A stretch of DNA of 64,000 nucleotides from Butyricimonas sp. Marseille-P3923 (GTDB lineage: Bacteria; Bacteroidota; Bacteroidia; Bacteroidales; Marinifilaceae): contig NZ_FXXL01000005.1 in NCBI RefSeq assembly GCF_900184685.1, positions 434,001 through 498,000 on the forward strand, given 5' to 3'. The translations under genes and the position numbers were made by a program. Below, piece by piece: positions 17,179 through 26,277 of the stretch. Numbering within the stretch: the stretch's first letter is position 1; each line of letters opens with the position of its first letter. The notes beneath the pieces are model-generated. The model did not search any database. It had not been told where the DNA came from and saw nothing but the letters and a program-made list of their open reading frames with translations.

Positions 17179-18369
17179 ATGTTAGAATACACAAAAGAAT
17201 ACCGTATCGCACAACTCATTGCCAAAGAAATGGCAGGAGAGCTTTCACCGGAGGAAGAAGCCGAATTGCAACAATGGCAAGCAGAACACTCTTCCGGAGC
17301 CAAGTTGCATGAGCGAATATTAAATCCCGACAATAAACGTTCTCGGGATCAACAATTCCATCGCGTTAACCCTCATGCCTCATGGCAAAAGGTCGAGAAA
17401 CAAATTGCGCCCGCGCACAAAACAAAATCCCGTACACTTTTATGGTGGTCTAGTGCTGCCGCTGTCGCGATAGTGGCCATCACGATCGGCTTGTTTGTCC
17501 CGAGGTATGACAAAACACAACAAGAGGTTCTTCCCGTAGCTGAAATTCATGCAGGAAGTTCAAAAGCGATATTAATCACACCGGAAGGAAGGCAAATCAG
17601 TTTATCACAACAATCCACGCAACAAACACTTGATTTAGGTAACGGAATTATTGCCATCAACAACGGAAATGCATTAGAATACAAACGACAAGCAGATTCT
17701 TTAAACATCAAACATAAACGACATACAATACAAGTTCCAAAAGGCGGAGAATATGAACTTATCCTACCGGACGGGACGCATGTCTGGATAAACTCGGATT
17801 CGGAATTGTCATTTCCTGCTCAATTTGATGAAACAAAACGAGAAGTTGTGCTTTCCGGAGAAGCTTATTTTTCTGTCACAAAAAACGCGGCAAAACCTTT
17901 TATCGTGAAAACGAACGGGAATATTGAAGTGAAAGTACTCGGAACGGAATTTAATATTTTGGCATACCCGGATGCCGATGTTATCGAAACTACGCTATGC
18001 GAGGGTTCTGTTAACGTGTCGGATAAAAAGCAAAATGTAACATTAACTCCATCCCATCAGGCTGTTTACGAAAAACATTCCTGTAATCTGACTACCCGCA
18101 AAGTAGATGTACGTTTATACACGACATGGAAGGAAGGATTGTTCGTGTTTGAAAACAAACCGCTCGAAGAGATCATGACAACACTTTCCCGTTGGTATAA
18201 TATCAACGTGTTCTATGTCAACCCGGCAGTGAAAAAATACCATTTCACGGGAGATCTGGAGAGATACGGGGATTTCAGAAAGACCCTCGGGATGATAGAA
18301 AAAGCGACATCCATACGGTTCAAAGTGAATGGAAATAATATTATAGTGGAAGAAGTTATCAATCAATAA
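17179..18369 (+). CDS. FecR-family anti-sigma factor
   Basis: A 396-residue single-pass inner-membrane regulator. The cytoplasmic N-terminus (EYTKEYRIAQLIAKEMAGEL) would hold the ECF sigma; a transmembrane helix spans about 88-108; the periplasmic FecR domain carries VPKGGEYELILPDGTHVWINSDS and VVLSGEAYFSV; the C-terminal DUF4974 domain reads EEIMTTLSRWYNINVFYV and ends with IIVEEV. FecR receives a signal from the STN domain of the cognate SusC, encoded 96 bp downstream, and releases the sigma. The N-terminus closely resembles that of the FecR at 41278-42471, not the one at 60782-61960. It is separated from its presumed sigma by the four exporter genes. Confidence 0.93.
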   Translation: MLEYTKEYRIAQLIAKEMAGELSPEEEAELQQWQAEHSSGAKLHERILNPDNKRSRDQQFHRVNPHASWQKVEKQIAPAHKTKSRTLLWWSSAAAVAIVAITIGLFVPRYDKTQQEVLPVAEIHAGSSKAILITPEGRQISLSQQSTQQTLDLGNGIIAINNGNALEYKRQADSLNIKHKRHTIQVPKGGEYELILPDGTHVWINSDSELSFPAQFDETKREVVLSGEAYFSVTKNAAKPFIVKTNGNIEVKVLGTEFNILAYPDADVIETTLCEGSVNVSDKKQNVTLTPSHQAVYEKHSCNLTTRKVDVRLYTTWKEGLFVFENKPLEEIMTTLSRWYNINVFYVNPAVKKYHFTGDLERYGDFRKTLGMIEKATSIRFKVNGNNIIVEEVINQ

Positions 18370-18452
18370 AAAACAGGAGGATCTGATCCATCCTCCCATT
18401 TGTAACCAACTCATAAACAAGTCTATTTAGAAATCGATTATTTAAACTATTA
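18364..18452 (-). ncRNA. Candidate cis-antisense sRNA at the FecR-SusC junction (locus 3)
   Basis: On the minus strand, TAACTTTG (18466-18459) is a perfect TAnnTTTG -7 element, overlapping the SusC start codon on the other strand. About 60 bases further is an intrinsic terminator: GGAGGAT (18396-18390), 7-base loop, ATCCTCC (18382-18376), then TGTTTTTTATTG. A transcript of about 85-90 nt antisense to the SusC leader would result. Position, orientation and size fit the DonS-type antisense RNAs that repress susC genes in Bacteroides. No clear -33 element is visible. The start point is estimated. Confidence 0.5.
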
Positions 18453-18465
18453 AGTACTCAAAGTT

Positions 18466-21400
18466 ATGGAAAAAAAACGGAAGTACACCTTTGATTTTCA
18501 TCAAAGGTGGGAGAAAATTCTTCGGATTTTACGAGCAAGCCTCTTGATAGCGCTTATCACAACGATGTATTTCGACGTGAACGCTACCGCACAAGTCATC
18601 AAAGTGAGCGTTAAAATGGAAAACGCAACCATCGACGAAATGATTAAAACCGTCAGAACGGAAACGAACTATCGTTTCCTGTACCGGGTAGAAGAGGTTA
18701 ATAAATACGGGAAACGTAATATCGACCTTCAAAATGTATCCATTGACGATTTCCTCAAGACCTTACTTGCAGGCACCAAGCTATCTTACGAGATTGAAGA
18801 TGATGTCATCATCATCCGTCCTGCCGATGACAATAAAAAGGAAACTGAAAAACCTCGGACCATAAAAGGGAAAGTACTGGATGACAAAGGATTTACCTTG
18901 CCGGGAGCTACCGTCACAATCAAAGGCACAACACTAGGTGTTGTAACCGATGTGGATGGCAAGTTCAAGTTGGAAATACCTAAAATGGATAGTATTATCT
19001 TAGTTATTTCTTTCATCGGGTTTGAAACACAAAGTTATAAAGTAAGCAATGATCCTAAAAACGATGAAAACGAGATCGTTATTAAATTGCAGGAAGATGT
19101 AAAACAGATGGATGAGGTTGTCGTGACGGGATACGCCAACATCAAAAAGGAAAGTTTTACAGGAAGTTCTGTATCCGTAAAAAGAGATGAATTATTGAAG
19201 GTATCGAAAACGAATGTTATCAAGGCTTTACAAGTTTTTGATCCCTCTTTTCGTATACAAGAGAACAATCAATGGGGATCAGACCCGAATACCCTCCCGG
19301 AAATGTATATCCGCGGTCGCTCGGGGACAGGAGTAAAAGAACTTGACCCCAACTACACGACAAAAGCCAATTTGGAGAATAACCCGAACCTTCCTCTTTT
19401 TATCATGGACGGTTTCCAAGTCAGTATCCAGAAAGTGTATGACTTTGACCCGAACCGGATTGAAAGCATGACCATATTGAAAGATGCGGCTGCCACTGCC
19501 ATGTACGGTTCCCGTGCAGCGAACGGCGTGGTGGTTATTACCACGGTAGCACCCAAACCGGGTAAAATAAATGTCAGTTATTCCATGACCGGTACGCTTT
19601 CCATCCCGGATTTAAGTGATTACAATCTGATGAATGCTAAAGAAAAACTCGCGACAGAGGTTGCCGCCCATATGTTTGAAGCAGATCCCATGTCCTCGTC
19701 CTACGAGAATAATCAAGCAACACTAGATAGAGAGTACCAGAGCAAACTAAACAATATTATCGAAGGGGTTGACACTTATTGGTTATCCAAACCGTTAAGA
19801 ACCGTTTTCAATCACAAACACAGTATATTCCTTGAAGGCGGACACGAAGATTTACGTTTTGGCTTAAATCTAATTTATTCGAACAACGATGGTGTTATGA
19901 AAGAATCCAGTCGAAATAATACCGGAGTTGAATTTAGCATAGACTATAGGCTGGGAAATTTCCAAATCAAAGATAAAATTGTTTACCAACAAACCAAAAG
20001 TAAAGAATCACCCTATGGTAGTTTTTCCGAATACACGAAAAAGTTACCTTATGACAAATACAAAGATGAAAACGGTAACTATCTAGCACAAACGACAAGA
20101 TGGAATAACGAATTTGCTGGCAATGGAAAAGATGCGATCAACCCGCTATGGGAAGCCACGTTATCTAGCTTCGACCGGACAAAAGATGAGCTCATCGAAA
20201 ACGAATTAGGAATAAACTGGTTCATTACATCCTACTTGTTAGCTAAAGGAACATTCAAACTTTCAAAAACAATTAGCGACGGGAAGATATTCGTGGATCC
20301 GAAATCCAAAAAAAACACGAATCCATTGTCTGCAACCAATTTAACTTCAGGATCACTAACACAGCGTGATGGCAAAAGTGCATCATGGGAGTTTACTGCT
20401 AATTTATCCTACAACAGGAGCGTCGAGAATCACAATATAAACTTCAATCTCGGTATGAATGGTTCCAGTTCAGATTCTCAAAGTACAACAACGATTTATG
20501 AAGGATTTCCTTCCGGTATTTTCTCTTCCCCCAATTATGCTGAAAAAGTTAGTGAAAAACCATCGAATTCGAAAGATGTCAGCCACTTGATCGGTTTTAT
20601 CGGTTTATTAAACTATTCGTATAATGATGTCTATTTATTAGATGCCTCTATACGTACCGATGGTTCATCAAAATTCGGACATAATAAAAAGTGGGCTTTA
20701 TATTGGTCAGGGGGAGTTGGTATCAACTTACACAATTATGATTTCGCCAAAAATATTGGTTGGCTCAATCTTTTAAAACTACGCACAAGTTACGGATTAA
20801 CAGGAAACGTGAGTTTCTCCCCGTATGAAGCACAAACCATGTACAAAACCATAGATGATGAATGGTACAAAACAGGATACGGAGCTACACTTATCGCATT
20901 GGGAAATGAAGATTTGGGATGGGAGAAAAAATACAAAACGAACTTCGGTATTGATTTTGATATATTCAACGGGATATTGAATCTTTCAGCGGATTATTAT
21001 ATTGAAAAAACCGTTGATATGGTGAATGATGTCACGATTCCTAGTTCTACTGGCTTCACGACTTATAAAGATAATATCGGAGAAGTAAAAGGTAAAGGTT
21101 ACGAAATTATTTTAAAGAGCAATATCGTCAATAAAACAGACTGGAATTTTAACGTCTATTTCAATCTGGCACATGACAAACGTAAATTCGTGAAAATCGC
21201 AGAAAGCCTAAGGGCATACAACAAACAAGTTGAAGAGTATTTTAGCAATAGGGAGAATCAATACTACAATTCAAATTTGGACAGGACTAACGTATCCGAA
21301 CCGTTCAAACAATTCGTGGAAGGAGGTTCACTAACCCCGATCTATGCCGTTCGTTCCTTGGGTATAGACCCGACAAACGGGCAAGAGATTTTCGTGAAGA

Positions 21401-21924
21401 AGAACGGTGAAATTACATACACTTGGAATACATCCGACCAAGTAGCATTAGGGGACACGGAACCGGACATCCAAGGTTCCTTCGGTTTTAATCTCCGGTA
21501 TAAAAACTGGACTTTATTCACCTCTTTCATGTATAAATATGGCGGACAATACTACAATAAGACTTTAATAGAAAAAGTTGAAGACGCAAATATATATGTA
21601 TATAATGTTGATAAAAGAGTACTAAAGGACAGATGGCAAAAACCCGGAGACCGCGCAAAATACAAATCTTTAGCCGACGGACTTAGTGGTAAAAAAACTC
21701 AGCCGACAGAACGTTTCATCCAAAACGAGAACGTGGTAAGTTTAAGTTCTCTTTCTTTAAGTTATGATTTCGAGCCCACGTTATTGAAACGAATCGGTGT
21801 CAGCATGCTGCGCCTAGAACTCGGAGCCAACGATCTATTCCGCCTTTCCACTGTAAAAGCAGAAAGAGGTCTAAGTTACCCGTTCGCCCGAAGTATGAAT
21901 ATAACATTAAATGCAACTTTCTAA
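18466..21924 (+). CDS. SusC/RagA TonB-dependent transporter with STN signalling domain
   Basis: A 1152-residue outer-membrane transporter. After a signal peptide (to about residue 42), residues 45-118 form an STN (secretin/TonB short N-terminal) domain, 133-208 a carboxypeptidase-D-like regulatory domain (GKVLDDKGFTLPGATVTIKG), then the TonB-box region MDEVVVTGYA, the plug (IRGRSGTGVKEL; ILKDAAATAMYGSRAANGVV) and the barrel ending in Phe. The STN domain marks a transducer that signals to the FecR 96 bp upstream. SusD follows 10 bp downstream. Its STN resembles that of the SusC at 37728-41171 (shared EEV.KYGKR), whereas the third SusC differs. Substrate inferred from neighbouring loci to be peptide, but this locus has no peptidase of its own on this strand. 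Confidence 0.95.
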   Translation: MEKKRKYTFDFHQRWEKILRILRASLLIALITTMYFDVNATAQVIKVSVKMENATIDEMIKTVRTETNYRFLYRVEEVNKYGKRNIDLQNVSIDDFLKTLLAGTKLSYEIEDDVIIIRPADDNKKETEKPRTIKGKVLDDKGFTLPGATVTIKGTTLGVVTDVDGKFKLEIPKMDSIILVISFIGFETQSYKVSNDPKNDENEIVIKLQEDVKQMDEVVVTGYANIKKESFTGSSVSVKRDELLKVSKTNVIKALQVFDPSFRIQENNQWGSDPNTLPEMYIRGRSGTGVKELDPNYTTKANLENNPNLPLFIMDGFQVSIQKVYDFDPNRIESMTILKDAAATAMYGSRAANGVVVITTVAPKPGKINVSYSMTGTLSIPDLSDYNLMNAKEKLATEVAAHMFEADPMSSSYENNQATLDREYQSKLNNIIEGVDTYWLSKPLRTVFNHKHSIFLEGGHEDLRFGLNLIYSNNDGVMKESSRNNTGVEFSIDYRLGNFQIKDKIVYQQTKSKESPYGSFSEYTKKLPYDKYKDENGNYLAQTTRWNNEFAGNGKDAINPLWEATLSSFDRTKDELIENELGINWFITSYLLAKGTFKLSKTISDGKIFVDPKSKKNTNPLSATNLTSGSLTQRDGKSASWEFTANLSYNRSVENHNINFNLGMNGSSSDSQSTTTIYEGFPSGIFSSPNYAEKVSEKPSNSKDVSHLIGFIGLLNYSYNDVYLLDASIRTDGSSKFGHNKKWALYWSGGVGINLHNYDFAKNIGWLNLLKLRTSYGLTGNVSFSPYEAQTMYKTIDDEWYKTGYGATLIALGNEDLGWEKKYKTNFGIDFDIFNGILNLSADYYIEKTVDMVNDVTIPSSTGFTTYKDNIGEVKGKGYEIILKSNIVNKTDWNFNVYFNLAHDKRKFVKIAESLRAYNKQVEEYFSNRENQYYNSNLDRTNVSEPFKQFVEGGSLTPIYAVRSLGIDPTNGQEIFVKKNGEITYTWNTSDQVALGDTEPDIQGSFGFNLRYKNWTLFTSFMYKYGGQYYNKTLIEKVEDANIYVYNVDKRVLKDRWQKPGDRAKYKSLADGLSGKKTQPTERFIQNENVVSLSSLSLSYDFEPTLLKRIGVSMLRLELGANDLFRLSTVKAERGLSYPFARSMNITLNATF

Positions 21925-21934
21925 AACAGATATC

Positions 21935-23377
21935 ATGAAATTCAATAAACTATTTTTATATATCATTTTACCATTTATATTAGGAGGCTGTAATGACTGG
22001 CTATCGGTTTCTCCCGAATCCAATATAAATGAAGAAGAGCTTTTTGCTAAAGAAGACGGCTACCAAGTAGCATTGAACGGCATTTACAAAAGCATGGCAG
22101 GAGCTAGTATGTACGGACAGGAAATGTCTTACGGGGCTTTGGAAATTCTCGCCCATACTTATAGCAACGGTTATTTTAGTGGAGCATACAGTGACATATA
22201 TAGCAGTAGATTCACGACCGTAAACTCTAAAAATCTTTTTGAAAAGATGTGGAGTACAACCTATAACGCTATTGCCAATTGTAACAATCTTATCGAAAAT
22301 GTAAAAAATGAACCGACTACTCAATTCGAGGAAGGAGAGATCGGTAAAAATCTTATCTTGGGAGAGGCTTATGCCTTAAGAGGATTCCTGCATTTCGATA
22401 TGCTGAGGTTGTTTGCTCCTTCCAAAAAGGTGGATGACGGCAAAACTTATATTCCTTATTACGATCGCTATAAATCAACATTTGAGCCTCATTTAACCGT
22501 GGATCAAACTCTTGAAAAGATCAAAAACGACCTGCTCACCGCAAAAGACCTTGTAGCCACTTTTGATACACTTCCTGAACATAAAAAATGGTTTTCCGTA
22601 TCCCATCGTATTGAAGGAAGCCTAACTCCTCCCGACAATTTATTCTATGCCTACAGAGGATATCGCATGAATTATTATGCAATCGTGGCGACACTCGCAC
22701 GTGTATACTCTTGGGCCGGTGATTTGAAAGAAGCACACGATGCCGCTTTGGAAGTTATTAATGCAAAAGGAGGTGGAGCATATTTTTTCACTCTTCAAAA
22801 CGGTTCCGTTTTTCCAGAAAATCACAAACTCAATAATGAATTAATCTTTGTATTATCCAACCAGAAATTAATTGAAAATTATAAAGTTTATCTACCCGGG
22901 TCGACGGCGGACAGAACAAGTACTTTTTATATTTATCTGAATCAAATGGAATGGTACTCATGGAATCCTCCTACCGAAGATACCAGATACTTAACCTTCC
23001 TCGGTACTTATTCATCTAATAAATATCCTTTAAAATATACCTCTCAAACCGGGAAATCATATGGCGAAGACGCTATACCCATGATCCGGGTTAGTGAAAT
23101 GTACTACATCGCTTCCGAATACCTATATAAAAATAATCAATCAGAAGAAGCCTTTAAGATGATTGATCAAGTTCGTAATGTTCGAGGTATTTTAAGTGAT
23201 CCGATTAAAAACTATATCACTAATGAAGCATCTTTTGAAAAAGAATTGATTAAGGAGATTCATAAAGATTTAATGGTAGAGGGACAAGCTTTCTATTGGT
23301 ATAAAAAATTCAACCAAACACTAAGCAGGGGTACTATATTCGTTATCCCCACACCTGATAATGAAAATATTAACTAA
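21935..23377 (+). CDS. SusD/RagB-family lipoprotein
   Basis: A 480-residue SusD homologue: signal peptide with lipobox LGGC, then NDWLSVSPESNINEEELF, typical of the family. The central AYALRGFLHFDMLRLFAP and the C-terminal MIRVSEMYYIASEYLYKN are SusD helical-repeat signatures; the tail ends FVIPTPDNENIN. It would cap the SusC encoded 10 bp upstream. ATG 21935 is chosen because the upstream in-frame ATG (21911) lies within the SusC gene and would displace the signal peptide. It is paralogous to the SusD proteins at 36190 and 55565 but clearly more divergent than those two are from each other. Confidence 0.93.
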   Translation: MKFNKLFLYIILPFILGGCNDWLSVSPESNINEEELFAKEDGYQVALNGIYKSMAGASMYGQEMSYGALEILAHTYSNGYFSGAYSDIYSSRFTTVNSKNLFEKMWSTTYNAIANCNNLIENVKNEPTTQFEEGEIGKNLILGEAYALRGFLHFDMLRLFAPSKKVDDGKTYIPYYDRYKSTFEPHLTVDQTLEKIKNDLLTAKDLVATFDTLPEHKKWFSVSHRIEGSLTPPDNLFYAYRGYRMNYYAIVATLARVYSWAGDLKEAHDAALEVINAKGGGAYFFTLQNGSVFPENHKLNNELIFVLSNQKLIENYKVYLPGSTADRTSTFYIYLNQMEWYSWNPPTEDTRYLTFLGTYSSNKYPLKYTSQTGKSYGEDAIPMIRVSEMYYIASEYLYKNNQSEEAFKMIDQVRNVRGILSDPIKNYITNEASFEKELIKEIHKDLMVEGQAFYWYKKFNQTLSRGTIFVIPTPDNENIN

Positions 23378-23391
23378 CAAACCCTTCAAAT

Positions 23392-24069
23392 ATGAAAACA
23401 TTTATTTTTCTGATATTCAGTTTTATTATACTTTGGGCTTGCTCGGAGGACAAGACTTACGAGTACAAGTCCGTGAAATACCTGCATTTCTCGAAACCGG
23501 AAGTACCTGACAGTGCTACAGTTCTGTCATTTACCCACTACCCGGGAGTAACAGAAAAAGAGATCGCTGTTGAAGTACTATTAGCCGGGGATCTCGTATC
23601 GAGGCCAACTCCATACCAATTAAAAGTCGATGCCGATTCTACCACTGCAAACGCAGAACAATACTCTTTTGACCTTATACAAGAATTCCCTGCCAATCAA
23701 ATAAAAGATACAGTCTATATCAAATTATTCAATAAGGAGCTTGAAGGAAAAGAGGTAACTCTTTATATTCGGATAGTCGAGAATGAAAACTTTACCCCCG
23801 GTCTTAAAGCGAATCAAGCAGCTAGAATAATTTTCAACAACATCTCCAGCAAACCTGATTGGTGGGATGAAGAGGTTGAAACATTGTTTTTGGGAGAATG
23901 GAGTGCTAAAAAGTACTCTGAGTTTGTCAGTTTCACCAAGATTACAGATTTATCTGAATATGAATTTACCGTTAGACGAAAAATATGTCTTGAATTCAAG
24001 AAATACCTCAAAGATGAAGGTATTACAGAAGAAGACGGAGTTACTCCTATGGAAATTCCAGTAAATTAA
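23392..24069 (+). CDS. DUF4843 family lipoprotein
   Basis: A 225-residue lipoprotein (lipobox LWAC, then SEDKTYEYKSVKYLHF). The beta-rich body with repeated 'DT(V/I)YIKL' strands (ANQIKDTVYIKLFN) and the conserved WWDEEVETLFLGEWSAKKY segment fit DUF4843, a family nearly always encoded directly after SusD and before a PKD-like lipoprotein. It is probably part of the surface-exposed capture complex. It begins 14 bp after SusD. The C-terminus is slightly different from its paralogues at 35425 and 54805: they end in IIIPAVG/IVIPVVG, this one in MEIPVN. Role in transport is not known. Confidence 0.85.
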   Translation: MKTFIFLIFSFIILWACSEDKTYEYKSVKYLHFSKPEVPDSATVLSFTHYPGVTEKEIAVEVLLAGDLVSRPTPYQLKVDADSTTANAEQYSFDLIQEFPANQIKDTVYIKLFNKELEGKEVTLYIRIVENENFTPGLKANQAARIIFNNISSKPDWWDEEVETLFLGEWSAKKYSEFVSFTKITDLSEYEFTVRRKICLEFKKYLKDEGITEEDGVTPMEIPVN

Positions 24070-24086
24070 TCGAACGCTAAATTATT

Positions 24087-25700
24087 ATGAATATGAAATT
24101 AATATATACATACTTAATTATTTTCCTCGCATTCATGAGTTGTTATGATGACAAGGGAAATTACGATTACACGTCATTAAATAGTGTAACAATAGGTTCA
24201 TTTTCAATTTATCCTATTAGTTACGGGGATACTCTTCAATATTCTCCGGAATTAACATTTAGCGGAGATACAGCCTCTAGCAATTTTGATTTCGAATGGA
24301 CATTATTCGGAACGAAAAAATTTAAATCACGTGATCTTTTCTATATCGTGGACACAATAGGCTCGGGTATCATCATCCTGCATATCACAGATAAAAAAAC
24401 CGGAGCGATATATAGTCAACACACAACCCTCACCACCAAATCACCTTATGAAACTGACGGATTTGTGATCTTATCCAGAGGAGCAGGTAACGAGTCCATT
24501 CTATCCTACCTCCGGCAATCTTACAATTCAAATTATAATGCCACGGAAACCAATTACTATACTTATAAAGATTTTTATAATGTCTACGAGGAGATCAACA
24601 AAGAATCCTTAGGACAAGAGCCAGTAAGAATCATGCAACATTTCCACGAAGACGATATTAACCATAATAGTGAAACCGGAAGCTTTTGGATTTTACAAGG
24701 TGGTAATAATTCGCTCGATGTATCCGGAATCAGTTTCGAAAAGGATGTGTTGTTAAAAGATCAATTCCTTGATGGTGTCCCTGCCGGATTTGAACCATTC
24801 GATATTGTTGATATGACTTGGAGTACCTTCGTGATTGGAAAAGACGGAAAAATGTATAGCCGCAAGAAGAGTAGTCAATTCCTATTTAACACAGGTTATT
24901 TTCTAAACGATCCGGTCACTTTTGAAGAAAACGGAGTCACCCATGAAGTAAACGGTCTTGGAGTTATTCACCATCGCTATACAGCAGGAAGTTACACGTT
25001 ACTATATGAAAAAAATTTGCATAGATTTTTACTAATCATGGATAGCGACCAACAAGTTGCCGGTAAAGTCACGGCACCATTCGTTCCACACGATGCATAC
25101 GAATCAAGTGACGTCGCACGAATTGATAACCTCGGGGACATGAAAATGATTCATTGTGGCGCATACAAATGGAATAATTATCCGGACGCTATCAGATTCC
25201 ATGCAATTTTACAAGACCCTGAAGGAATCTTTTATTCCTATGATTTTGGTTTAAATAGCACCAAATATGGAGACGAACCTGCTATATCAACCATAAAACA
25301 ACAAGTATTACCGGAAGCAACACAACAAGTATTAAGTAATATTATCGGCAACGGTAAAAACATATTCAACACCGGTTACACAGACGCTAGTGCATGGGGA
25401 ATAAAACAACTTCTAGGATATGTATTAATTACCCATAACAATGAATTATGGTTACTAAACCGCACTACAGGAACTATCATCCTATATGACACGTTTGAGG
25501 CTGATATCACATCTATTGACACTGAAATATATAATGCTTGGATCGCAGGAATCGGATTAGCAAACGGGAAATTTTACGTGGAAGAAGTTTCTGCACCAGC
25601 ATACACCAATGAAGTACCTCATAGGATGTTCTCTTTTGAAAAGAAATTTGGAGAAGAAATTATTAGCGTGAGATTCAAGAATGGAAGTACGTGGATGTAA
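24087..25700 (+). CDS. PKD-like family surface lipoprotein
   Basis: A 537-residue lipoprotein with lipobox FMSC followed by YDDKGNYDYTSLN, the signature start of the PKD-like (PF16407-type) family found after DUF4843 genes. The first 130 residues look like Ig/PKD strands (FDFEWTLFGTKKF), followed by DGFVILSRGAGNES and a long C-terminal region with repeated beta motifs (LLGYVLITHNNELWLLNRT) that may form a propeller. It ends the + strand locus: a strong terminator lies 70 bp downstream. A second ATG at 24093 (MKLIYTYL) is an equally good start. Presumed to be displayed at the surface and to bind substrate with SusD. Confidence 0.85.
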   Translation: MNMKLIYTYLIIFLAFMSCYDDKGNYDYTSLNSVTIGSFSIYPISYGDTLQYSPELTFSGDTASSNFDFEWTLFGTKKFKSRDLFYIVDTIGSGIIILHITDKKTGAIYSQHTTLTTKSPYETDGFVILSRGAGNESILSYLRQSYNSNYNATETNYYTYKDFYNVYEEINKESLGQEPVRIMQHFHEDDINHNSETGSFWILQGGNNSLDVSGISFEKDVLLKDQFLDGVPAGFEPFDIVDMTWSTFVIGKDGKMYSRKKSSQFLFNTGYFLNDPVTFEENGVTHEVNGLGVIHHRYTAGSYTLLYEKNLHRFLLIMDSDQQVAGKVTAPFVPHDAYESSDVARIDNLGDMKMIHCGAYKWNNYPDAIRFHAILQDPEGIFYSYDFGLNSTKYGDEPAISTIKQQVLPEATQQVLSNIIGNGKNIFNTGYTDASAWGIKQLLGYVLITHNNELWLLNRTTGTIILYDTFEADITSIDTEIYNAWIAGIGLANGKFYVEEVSAPAYTNEVPHRMFSFEKKFGEEIISVRFKNGSTWM

Positions 25701-25770
25701 TGTAATTCATTCAAGCAAGGACTAAAAAATTCATTCCAAGTACAATCGTAATATAAAACATCAAGCAAGA

Positions 25771-25800
25771 GCCCGCCTAACAAAGAAAAGTTAGGCGGGC
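25771..25800. terminator. Strong bidirectional terminator between convergent loci
   Basis: An 11-bp GC-rich perfect stem GCCCGCCTAAC (25771-25781) / GTTAGGCGGGC (25790-25800), loop AAAGAAAA, followed by TTCTTACATTTTAT. It separates the + strand SusCD locus from the minus-strand genes that begin at 26241. Confidence 0.9.
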
Positions 25801-25824
25801 TTCTTACATTTTATAGTGCAAATA

Positions 25825-26241
25825 CTACTCTCGCAACACAGTATCCACGATAACCCGTTCTTTAATAATCTTCGTGTTCAAATAAAGGAAAACAAGGCGG
25901 GGATTGGATTCACGCGCCACGAGACTCAATGTGTCTGTATTCAAGAGATCGATCTTCTCTTTAGTCTCGTAAACCTCTTTGCTTCCATCCTCCTCGATGC
26001 TAAAGCCTTTTATCAGCAGATAGCCTTCTTGAACACTCCATGTTTTCAGTTCCAACGAGGGGATATTGATCGCTTCACACACACCTCCTTTTTTGAAATG
26101 GAAGCCTTTCAACTCTCCGGTTGATTCATAGGTATAAGGATTGCACCATTCTCCGATAATTTTCTTTTCCATCTCTTTTCGTGGATCACTGGCACAAGCC
26201 AAACACAATAAGGTTAAACCAATAGTCAACAAATTTTTCAT
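25825..26241 (-). CDS. Small lipocalin-like lipoprotein
   Basis: A 138-residue lipoprotein (lipobox CLAC, then ASDPRKEMEKKIIGEWCNPY). The IIGEW motif followed by beta strands and a turn-rich sequence (GFHFKKGGVCEAINI; YLLIKGFSIEEDGSKE; DTLSLVARE) is the usual pattern of lipocalin-like proteins of Bacteroidota. Such proteins may bind small hydrophobic ligands, but the function of this branch is not known. It is the last gene of the long minus-strand run, 36 bp after the S9 peptidase at 26278, and probably cotranscribed with it. It has no counterpart at the equivalent end of the duplicated locus (43299). Confidence 0.7.
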   Translation of the reverse strand: MKNLLTIGLTLLCLACASDPRKEMEKKIIGEWCNPYTYESTGELKGFHFKKGGVCEAINIPSLELKTWSVQEGYLLIKGFSIEEDGSKEVYETKEKIDLLNTDTLSLVARESNPRLVFLYLNTKIIKERVIVDTVLRE

Positions 26242-26277
26242 ACTATTATTACAGATTAAAATTATTATTTCAGAAAT

